A stretch of DNA of 14,298 bases, taken from assembly GCA_047606565.1 (NCBI GenBank), contig JASGEH010000128.1, positions 1 to 14,298 on the forward strand. The letters run 5' to 3'. Positions 5,959-14,298 of the stretch are shown piece by piece (positions within the stretch are counted from its first letter, which is position 1; each line of letters starts with the position of its first letter). Under the pieces are notes generated by a model. It ran no database searches. It was not told the DNA's origin and was given only the letters and a program-made list of their open reading frames with translations. Made by a program: the position numbers and the translations under genes. This stretch comes from Comamonas_F sp047606565 (lineage in GTDB: Bacteria; Pseudomonadota; Gammaproteobacteria; Burkholderiales; Burkholderiaceae_C).

Positions 5959-7149
5959 AGCCCGGCCGCGCCCTGCCGCGATCACGCCACCGCCCAGGCA
6001 GACGTCGCCGTCGTACAGCACGGCCGACTGCCCTGGCGTGACCGCCCACTGCGGGTGCTCGCCGAATTCGAGCGCGAAGGTGCCGTCATTGGCGTCGGCC
6101 AGCCGCGCGGGCGCGTCGGCCTGGCGGTAGCGGGTCTTGACGCCGTAGGTGCCGGGCGCGGGCGGCTGGCCCTGCGTCCAACTGGCGTCGCCGGCGCTCA
6201 GACCGTCGTACTGCAGCCAGGGGTGGTCGTGGCCCTGCACCACCCACAGGGTGTTGCGCTCGATGTCCTTGCGTGCCACGAACCACGGTGCGTGCTCGCC
6301 GCCGCCGCGCTGCGCGCCTTTTTCCTTGACGCCGCCGATGCCCAGGCCCTGGCGCTGGCCCAGCGTGTAGAAGCTCAGGCCCACGTGCTGGCCCAGCACG
6401 CGGCCGCGCGCGTCCCTGATCGGGCCGGGTTCCTTGCTGATGTAGCGGTTGAGGAAGTCGCGGAACGGCCGCTCGCCGATGAAGCAGATGCCGGTCGAGT
6501 CCTTCTTTTTCGCATTCGGCAGGCCGATCTCCTCGGCGATGCGGCGCACCTCGGTCTTGGCCAGCTCGCCCACCGGGAACAGCGTTTTCGAGAGCTGTGC
6601 CTGGTTCAGGCGATGCAGGAAGTAGCTCTGGTCCTTGAGCGGATCGAGCCCCTTGAGCAGCTCGTGCCGGTCGGTCGATTCATTGAGGCGCACGCGTGCG
6701 TAATGACCCGTGGCGATCTTTTCCGCCCCCAGGCGCATGGCGTGGTCGAGAAAGGCCTTGAATTTGATCTCGGCATTGCACAGCACGTCTGGGTTGGGCG
6801 TGCGGCCGGCCTGGTACTCGCGCAGGAACTCGGCGAACACGCGGTCCTTGTACTCGGCGGCGAAGTTGACGTGCTCGATCTCGATGCCGAGCACGTCGGC
6901 CACGCTGGCGGCGTCGATGAAGTCCTGGCGCGAGGAGCAGTATTCGTCGTTGTCGTCGTCTTCCCAGTTCTTCATGAAGATGCCGATCACCTCGTAGCCC
7001 TGCTGCTTGAGCAGCCAGGCCGAGACGGCCGAATCCACGCCACCGCTGAGGCCGACGACGACACGGGTGGCCGCGCCAGGGCGGGACGATGAAGCAAACG
7101 AAGCGGCCGCCTCGGGGGCGGCCGGCAGGGACGAAACCGGGGTAGACAT
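5956..7149 (-). CDS. mnmA: tRNA-specific 2-thiouridylase MnmA
   Basis: This is a 397-residue cytoplasmic enzyme that adenylates U34 of tRNA-Lys, -Glu and -Gln and inserts sulfur to form 2-thiouridine, using sulfur relayed from a cysteine desulfurase. The PP-loop SGGVDS is at 35-40, followed by GIFMKNWEDDD at 57-66. Both catalytic cysteines are present: Cys124 in NPDVLCN and Cys222 in STGICFIGERPF. The downstream beta-barrel region with SFYTLGQRQGLGIGG (258-272) and the C-terminal barrel is complete. Start ATG 7149 is taken as the last start codon before the core. It leaves a non-conserved Ala/Ser-rich N-extension of about 27 residues. ATG 7206 is an alternative. No Shine-Dalgarno is obvious at 7149, and a GATAAT lies close upstream. 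It is downstream of, and in the same direction as, the hydroxyproline epimerase gene, 87 bp apart, and convergent with the DUF2076 gene. Confidence 0.95.
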   Translation of the reverse strand: MSTPVSSLPAAPEAAASFASSSRPGAATRVVVGLSGGVDSAVSAWLLKQQGYEVIGIFMKNWEDDDNDEYCSSRQDFIDAASVADVLGIEIEHVNFAAEYKDRVFAEFLREYQAGRTPNPDVLCNAEIKFKAFLDHAMRLGAEKIATGHYARVRLNESTDRHELLKGLDPLKDQSYFLHRLNQAQLSKTLFPVGELAKTEVRRIAEEIGLPNAKKKDSTGICFIGERPFRDFLNRYISKEPGPIRDARGRVLGQHVGLSFYTLGQRQGLGIGGVKEKGAQRGGGEHAPWFVARKDIERNTLWVVQGHDHPWLQYDGLSAGDASWTQGQPPAPGTYGVKTRYRQADAPARLADANDGTFALEFGEHPQWAVTPGQSAVLYDGDVCLGGGVIAAGRGRA

Positions 7150-7156
7150 GGTCTCG

Positions 7157-7162
7157 ATTATC
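7157..7162 (-). promoter_or_regulatory. Possible -10 element of mnmA
   Basis: On the minus strand GATAAT is located 7 bp upstream of the mnmA start codon. Five of six bases match TATAAT. Transcription from it would begin at or next to the ATG and give a nearly leaderless message. No good -35 hexamer at 16-18 bp was found, so confidence is low. Confidence 0.25.
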
Positions 7163-7236
7163 CCAGGGGCGAGGAAAAGAGGCGCGGCAACGGTCGCGCC
7201 GGCCATCCCGCAAACCCGCGTGGCGGCCAGCAAGCC

Positions 7237-8187
7237 TTATCGGCCGATCCCCCAGGCGAAGGGATCGCCCTCCTCGATGAGCAGGGTGGCGTCGGCGCTC
7301 AGGTGGGCGCGGCCACGCAGCGTGGGCAGGATGCGCGCGATGCCGTCGGGCGCTGGGGGCGCGGGCTGGTAACTGGCCTCGAACACACTGCCGATGACGC
7401 TGGCCTGGCGCCAGAGCTGGCCGGGCGCGAGCTGGCCGTCGGCGGCCAGGCAGGCCAGCTTGGCACTGGTACCGGTACCGCAGGGCGAACGGTCGTAGGC
7501 GCGGCCGGGGCAGAGCACGAAATTGCGGCTGTCGGCCTGCGGGTCGTCGGCGAACAGCTCGATGTGGTCGATCTCGGCACCGTCCGCGCCCGTGATGCCC
7601 TGCGCGGCGAGCGCCTGGCGCAGCGCCCAGGCGTAGTCGGTGAGCGCCTGCAGGTTGTCGCTGGCGACACGCTGGCCATGCTGGCTGACCAGGAAGAACC
7701 AGTTGCCGCCCCAGGCCACGTCGCCCGTGACGGCGCCGTGGCCGGGCACGTCCACCGTCAGCGCGTGGCGCAGCCGGTAGGCCGGCACATTGAGCACGCT
7801 CACGCTGCCGTCGGGGTGCAGCGTGGCGCGCACATCGCCGACGGGGGTCTCGATGGTGTGCTCGCCGGGCTGGATGCGCCCGAGGTAGGCGAGGGAGGCG
7901 ACCAGGCCGATGGTGCCGTGGCCGCACATGCCGAGGTAGCCGCTGTTGTTGAAGAAGATTACGCCGGCGGCGTGGGCGGGATCGAGGGGCTGGCACAGCA
8001 GGGCGCCGACCACGACATCGCTGCCGCGTGGCTCCAGCACGGTGGCGGCGCGCCAGTCGTCGAACTGTTCGGCCAGCCGCGCGCGGCGCTCGGCCATGCT
8101 GCCGGTGCCGAGGTCGGGAAAGCCGTCGATGACCAGCCGCGTGGGCTCGCCGCCGGTGTGGGTGTCGATGACGTGGATCTTGCGCAT
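7237..8187 (-). CDS. 4-hydroxyproline 2-epimerase (proline racemase family)
   Basis: This is a 316-residue cytoplasmic, cofactor-free epimerase. It is expected to convert trans-4-hydroxy-L-proline to cis-4-hydroxy-D-proline, the first step of bacterial hydroxyproline breakdown. It begins MRKIHVIDTHTGGEPTRLVI, the family opening. Both catalytic cysteines are present: Cys88 in NSGYLGMCGHGTIG and Cys236 in DRSPCGTGTSAKLA. Having cysteine at both positions argues for racemase/epimerase activity and against trans-3-hydroxyproline dehydratase, where the first or second cysteine is replaced. MCGHGTIG is the 4-hydroxyproline-epimerase flavour, whereas true proline racemases usually read MCGHNSI. Only ATG 8187 fits the start. 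Upstream on the same strand, after 209 bp, is a family-5 ABC binding protein. Later pathway genes (D-hydroxyproline dehydrogenase, deaminase, dehydrogenase) are not in this window. Confidence 0.87.
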   Translation of the reverse strand: MRKIHVIDTHTGGEPTRLVIDGFPDLGTGSMAERRARLAEQFDDWRAATVLEPRGSDVVVGALLCQPLDPAHAAGVIFFNNSGYLGMCGHGTIGLVASLAYLGRIQPGEHTIETPVGDVRATLHPDGSVSVLNVPAYRLRHALTVDVPGHGAVTGDVAWGGNWFFLVSQHGQRVASDNLQALTDYAWALRQALAAQGITGADGAEIDHIELFADDPQADSRNFVLCPGRAYDRSPCGTGTSAKLACLAADGQLAPGQLWRQASVIGSVFEASYQPAPPAPDGIARILPTLRGRAHLSADATLLIEEGDPFAWGIGR

Positions 8188-8314
8188 GCGGCGTGCGGCC
8201 GGTGAGGGGTGAGAGGGCTGGGTGCGGCCGGGCAGCCGCACCCTGTTCGAGCAGGACGCCGATTGTGGCTTACCGCTCGGATCCTGGGCGGTCGGCAGCC
8301 ACCATGCCCTGCAT

Positions 8315-8342
8315 CCCGTCATCCCTGACAGACCCTGACGGG
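8315..8342. repeat. Inverted repeat in the gap between binding-protein and epimerase genes
   Basis: CCCGTCA at 8315-8321 and TGACGGG at 8336-8342 are exact inverted copies with a 14-bp spacer. The spacer itself contains a second CCTGAC copy, so CCCTGAC occurs twice. It could be an operator for the epimerase gene or the remnant of a hairpin after the binding-protein gene. No T-run supports a terminator, although a TTTTT sits nearby on the minus strand at 8346-8350. Confidence 0.35.
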
Positions 8343-8396
8343 GCGAAAAACCCGGGGCAGCGGGCGCGGTGCCGCGTCCCGTGTCCCTCCCGTGAC

Positions 8397-9989
<1,593 letters not shown>

Positions 9990-10067
9990 GGCAGGACAGG
10001 AGGTTGGGAGGTGGAGTTAGCGGCGGATGCTAGGTAGCCGCCGGCGAAACGCCTAGGACGGAAAACC

Positions 10068-10096
10068 GATATCCATCTGCGGTGGCGATCTGACAA
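10068..10096 (-). promoter_or_regulatory. Candidate sigma-70 promoter for the first family-5 binding protein
   Basis: On the minus strand TTGTCA (10091-10096) is followed by a 17-bp spacer and GATATC (10068-10073). The -35 matches five of six consensus bases and the -10 three of six. Spacing is ideal and it lies about 80 bp upstream of the ATG at 9989. CGGCGG and CCGCCG inverted copies lie between it and the gene at 10021-10026 and 10038-10043. Moderate to weak prediction. Confidence 0.35.
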
Positions 10097-10105
10097 ACTG
10101 CCCGA

Positions 10106-10119
10106 GGTGCTTTTGCACC
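10106..10119. repeat. Small hairpin GGTGC-TTTT-GCACC
   Basis: A perfect 5-bp stem with a TTTT loop in the divergent gap between the first binding protein and the GNAT gene. It overlaps a GTG (10107) that could start the acetyltransferase if a longer form were used. Next to it TGCA recurs three times at 9-bp spacing (10114, 10123, 10132). Possibly a regulatory dyad, possibly chance. Confidence 0.35.
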
Positions 10120-10154
10120 CTGTGCAGGTTCTGCATCCCTCTTCGAAGACCACG

Positions 10155-10637
10155 ATGTCCCCTGAGTTTTCGCGCATCGACATCTCGTCCCGGTTCGAGA
10201 TTTGTGTCGGATTTCGTCGCCTGTCGTTCTTGTCGAGCTTTGGAAGTCTCGATGGTTTTTCGCAGGAGATGGGGCAGGACTCGGATCTGTACCGCAAGCG
10301 CCTGACGCACCATATTGCTCAGGTTCCCGACGGCAATCTTCATCTGTGGGTGGGCGGGGCCATCGTGGGCCAGTGCGAAGCCAAGACCGTGGCGGATGAG
10401 GCGGTGGGTTACATCAGCCTCTTGTGTCTGACGCCTGAAGCGCGCGGCCAGGGGTATGGGCGTCTGATGCATGAACGGCTGGTCCAGGTCTTTGGCGAAC
10501 GCGGCAAGCGCCGGCTCAACCTCAGCGTCAGCTGGTCCAACCAGCTCGCCCTCGGGTTTTACCGCCGGCTGGGTTGGCGGGACTTGGGGCCGCGACCGGA
10601 CAAGCCCAGCGTGGCGCTGATGGAGTTCTTGCTGTGA
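10155..10637 (+). CDS. GNAT family N-acetyltransferase
   Basis: This is a 160-residue cytoplasmic acyltransferase of the Gcn5-related family, using acetyl-CoA to modify an amine on an unknown acceptor. The core is visible as YISLLCLTPEARGQGYGRLM (86-105), with the pyrophosphate-binding RGQGYG at 97-102. The later strand-helix LNLSVSWSNQLALGFYRRLGW (121-141) is the usual GNAT motif B. Acceptor specificity cannot be read. ATG 10155 is chosen, with an alternative GTG at 10107, because neither has a strong ribosome site and the ATG gives a normal family length. Base composition in the first half is visibly lower in GC than the neighbours, suggesting a different codon use or later arrival. A terminator follows, so it is transcribed apart from the transporter genes. 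A role in modifying transported amines is speculative. Confidence 0.83.
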   Translation: MSPEFSRIDISSRFEICVGFRRLSFLSSFGSLDGFSQEMGQDSDLYRKRLTHHIAQVPDGNLHLWVGGAIVGQCEAKTVADEAVGYISLLCLTPEARGQGYGRLMHERLVQVFGERGKRRLNLSVSWSNQLALGFYRRLGWRDLGPRPDKPSVALMEFLL

Positions 10638-10655
10638 TCAGTTGGTCTGTGCCGC

Positions 10656-10689
10656 GCATGAAGCTCTTCTAAGTTCATGCTGTTTTTTT
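10656..10689 (+). terminator. Rho-independent terminator after the GNAT gene
   Basis: GCATGAA at 10656-10662 pairs with TTCATGC at 10674-10680 around an 11-nt loop, followed by TG and seven T residues at 10683-10689. It begins 19 bp after the GNAT stop and isolates that gene from the transporter operon. Confidence 0.8.
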
Positions 10690-10691
10690 CG

Positions 10692-10721
10692 TTGCGGCAA
10701 TCCGGCGTGGCTTCCTACGAT
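10692..10721 (+). promoter_or_regulatory. Candidate promoter of the Dpp-type operon
   Basis: TTGCGG (10692-10697) and TACGAT (10716-10721) are separated by 18 bp, just after the terminator and 34 bp before the binding-protein ATG at 10755. Each hexamer matches the sigma-70 consensus at about four of six bases, so this is a weak but well-placed candidate. Confidence 0.3.
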
Positions 10722-10754
10722 GGCGTTCTTTGCCCTCACCGTGCCGTTTCTGCC

Positions 10755-12338
<1,584 letters not shown>

Positions 12339-12368
12339 GCGGGCAGCCATGTCCAGGAGTTCCTCGCC

Positions 12369-13361
12369 ATGAGCCAGCAGACCGCCCGCCGCCTCGCCCT
12401 CACATTCAAGCGCACCGCCTGGCAGGCGGTGCCGACCGTGATTGGCGTGGTCATCCTCAATTTCTTCCTGATGCAACTGGTGCCGGGCGACGCGGCCGAC
12501 GTGATCGCCGCGGAATCCGGCTCGGCCACGGCGGAAACCATGGCGCAGTTGCGCACGCACTTCGGGCTGGACCTGCCGGTGCTGCACCAGCTCGGGGTCT
12601 ACCTGGGCAATCTGGCGAACTTCAGCCTGGGCGTCTCGCCGCGCCACAACGTGCCGGTGCTCGACTTGATCGGCAGCCGCCTGGGCGCGACCCTGCTGCT
12701 GATGGTGACCGCGCTGGGCCTGGCGCTGCTGGTGGGCCTGGTGCTGGGCAGCCTGATGGCCACGCACGCGGGCCGCTGGGTGGACCGGCTGCTGTCGGTG
12801 CTGGCGCTGGTGCTGTATTCGACGCCGGGCTTCTGGCTCGGGTTGATGGCCATCGTGCTGTTCGCCGTCAAGCTGGGCTGGCTGCCCACGGGCGGCAACG
12901 TGACCATCGGCGCCGACCTGCACGGCTGGGCTTACGTCAGGGATGTGGCCGAACACCTGGTGCTGCCGGCGCTGGCGATGTCGGGCTTTTTCATCGCCAT
13001 CTTCTCGCGCCTGACGCGCGCGTCCATGCTCGAAGTCAGCCGCCAGGACCACGTGCGCACCGCGCAGGCCAAGGGGTTGGGGCCGCTCAAGGTCACGCTG
13101 CGGCACGTGCTGCGCAATGCGCTGATCCCGGTCACCACGGTGGCGGGCATGCACTTCGGCACGCTGCTGGGCGGCTCGGTGGTGGTCGAAGTGGTGTTCA
13201 GCTGGCCCGGCCTGGGCCGGCTGGCGCTGGAGTCGGTGCTGGCGCGCGACTACACCACGCTGCTGGGCATTCTGCTGCTGTCGTCGCTGCTGGTGATTCT
13301 GGCCAACATGCTGGTCGACCTGCTGCACGCCTGGCTGGACCCGCGCATCCAGGTGCGCTGA
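12369..13361 (+). CDS. ABC transporter permease, DppB type
   Basis: This is a 330-residue inner-membrane permease of the peptide/nickel importer class. It has a first helix at about 18-36, then a long periplasmic loop containing MAQLRTHFGLDLPVLHQLG and YLGNLANFSLGVSPRHNVPVLDLI, which is diagnostic for DppB/OppB. Further helices lie at about 106-130, 141-170, 197-215, 250-270 and 297-320. The cytoplasmic EAA-type loop is RTAQAKGLGPLKVTLRHVLRNALIPV at 230-255. The ending VDLLHAWLDPRIQVR is normal for the family. AGGAG at 12355-12359 precedes ATG 12369. It starts 30 bp after the binding-protein stop and the DppC-type gene follows with almost no gap, so the three are one operon. Confidence 0.95.
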   Translation: MSQQTARRLALTFKRTAWQAVPTVIGVVILNFFLMQLVPGDAADVIAAESGSATAETMAQLRTHFGLDLPVLHQLGVYLGNLANFSLGVSPRHNVPVLDLIGSRLGATLLLMVTALGLALLVGLVLGSLMATHAGRWVDRLLSVLALVLYSTPGFWLGLMAIVLFAVKLGWLPTGGNVTIGADLHGWAYVRDVAEHLVLPALAMSGFFIAIFSRLTRASMLEVSRQDHVRTAQAKGLGPLKVTLRHVLRNALIPVTTVAGMHFGTLLGGSVVVEVVFSWPGLGRLALESVLARDYTTLLGILLLSSLLVILANMLVDLLHAWLDPRIQVR

Positions 13362-13391
13362 GTGCCCGACCGCCGTTTTGAACGTACCGCC

Positions 13392-14297
13392 ATGAAACTG
13401 AGCCTTCCCTTCCTTCCCTCGTGGCGCGCGGCGCCCGGGGCCACGGCGCGGCCGCGCGTGCTCTCCGAGTCGTGGCAGGTCTTCCTGCGCAACCCCTCCG
13501 GGCTGGCGGGGCTGTTGATCCTGGTGGCGATCATCGCCATCGCGCTGGCCGCCAGCATTCTTTATCCGGGCGATCCGCTGGACATGGTGGCCGAGCCGCT
13601 GGTCTGGCCTTTCACCCAGGCCGAGGTGCCGCTGGGCACCGATTCGCTGGGTCGCAACGTGGCCGCCGGGCTGGCGCATGGCGCGCGCGTGTCGCTGGCC
13701 GTGGGCGCGGTGGCGGCCGTCATCAGCGTGGGCATCGGCATCGCCGTGGGCGCGGCGGCGGGCTATTTCGGCGGCCGTGTCGACGACATCCTGGTGCGCG
13801 TGACCGAGCTGTTCCAGACCGTGCCCACCTTTCTGTTCGTGATCGTCATCGTCGCCATCGGCCAGCCCTCGGTCTCGGTCATCGTGCTGGCCATCGGCCT
13901 GGCGGCCTGGCCGGTGATCGCGCGGCTGGTGCGAGCCGAGTTCCGCTGGCTGCGCGAGTCCGAGTTCGTGCAGGCCGCGCGCAGCCAGGGCTTCTCGGAC
14001 CTGCGCATCATCTTCCAGGAAATCCTGCCCAACGCGTTGCCGCCGGTCATCGTCACCAGCTCGGTGCTGGTGGCCAGCGCCATCCTGATCGAATCGGCCC
14101 TGTCCTTCCTGGGCATGGGCGACCCCAACCAGGTCTCGTGGGGCAGCATGATCGGCGAGGGCCGCGAGCTGCTGCGCACCGCCTGGTACCTGACCGCGCT
14201 GCCGGGCTGCGCCATCATCCTGTCGGTGCTGGCGCTCAACCTGCTGGGCGACGCGCTCAACGACGCCTTCAACCCGCGCCTGCGCGGCACGCGATGA
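13392..14297 (+). CDS. ABC transporter permease, DppC type
   Basis: This is a 301-residue inner-membrane partner of the DppB-type permease. The N-terminal SWQVFLRNPSGLAGLLILVAI (27-47) and LGTDSLGRN at 81-89 are DppC/OppC signatures; the final residue of that block is usually Asp. Helices lie at about 38-57, 98-124, 144-157, 160-178 and 215-235. The EAA loop is EFVQAARSQGFSDLRIIFQEILPNALPPV at about 191-219, followed by ALSFLGMG and the terminal DAFNPRLRGTR. ATG 13392 is preferred, giving the usual family N-terminus. An in-frame GTG at 13362, touching the DppB stop, would add ten residues. The stop overlaps an ATG (ATGA at 14294-14297), so a further gene, most likely the Dpp-type ATPase, probably begins at 14294 and continues outside the window. 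Confidence 0.94.
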   Translation: MKLSLPFLPSWRAAPGATARPRVLSESWQVFLRNPSGLAGLLILVAIIAIALAASILYPGDPLDMVAEPLVWPFTQAEVPLGTDSLGRNVAAGLAHGARVSLAVGAVAAVISVGIGIAVGAAAGYFGGRVDDILVRVTELFQTVPTFLFVIVIVAIGQPSVSVIVLAIGLAAWPVIARLVRAEFRWLRESEFVQAARSQGFSDLRIIFQEILPNALPPVIVTSSVLVASAILIESALSFLGMGDPNQVSWGSMIGEGRELLRTAWYLTALPGCAIILSVLALNLLGDALNDAFNPRLRGTR

Positions 14298-14298
14298 A

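Noticed and set aside
5956..7149. A link between mnmA (tRNA thiolation) and the sulfur operon at the left end
   Set aside because: Both involve sulfur, but they are separated by rsmE, two unrelated genes and terminators, and mnmA is on the opposite strand. Proximity is most likely coincidence.
7947..8212. Possible small plus-strand gene opposite the epimerase
   Set aside because: The frame is fully antisense to a gene with both catalytic cysteines and shows no ribosome site or recognisable family.
9998..10003. AGGAGG on the plus strand before the first binding-protein gene
   Set aside because: It is a good Shine-Dalgarno sequence but no plus-strand reading frame with gene-like content begins within its range. 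The gene here is on the minus strand.

Overview
The window is high-GC DNA (about two thirds G+C by eye) with tightly packed genes. Protein content and wording (RsmE, MnmA, a DUF2076 protein, many ABC transporters with separate binding proteins) fit a chromosomal segment of a betaproteobacterium, most likely Burkholderiales (Comamonadaceae or Alcaligenaceae type). This placement is inferred from style and synteny, not from a marker gene. No rRNA, tRNA, CRISPR array, insertion sequence or phage gene was seen.

Region 1 (1-3753, + strand) reads as one sulfur-acquisition operon. It holds the C-terminal half of an O-acetylhomoserine/O-acetylserine sulfhydrylase cut by the window edge, a 71-residue TOBE/molbindin protein resembling SsuF of pseudomonad ssu operons, and a complete SsuA/TauA/NitT-type ABC importer (binding protein, ATPase, permease). 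The likely scheme is that the importer brings in an organosulfur anion and the sulfhydrylase fixes the released sulfide.

Region 2 (3754-7149) is housekeeping. It has rsmE (- strand, 16S rRNA m3U1498 methyltransferase), a tiny basic protein with its own Rho-independent terminator, a DUF2076 protein, and mnmA (- strand, tRNA 2-thiouridylase). The DUF2076 gene and mnmA converge on an inverted repeat that contains both stop codons.

Region 3 (7237-14298) looks catabolic. A 4-hydroxyproline 2-epimerase and a family-5 (Dpp/Opp-type) binding protein lie on the - strand. A GNAT acetyltransferase, a paralogous family-5 binding protein and DppB/DppC-type permeases lie on the + strand. The permease gene ends in an ATGA that could also start the next gene, presumably the transporter ATPase just outside the window. 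A plausible reading is uptake of peptides or amino-acid derivatives, possibly containing hydroxyproline, by one permease pair served by two binding proteins.

Most genes belong to well-known families. I did not find a clearly new biological system. The points most worth following are the SsuF-like gene between a sulfhydrylase and an ABC importer, and the pairing of a hydroxyproline epimerase with duplicated peptide-type binding proteins.
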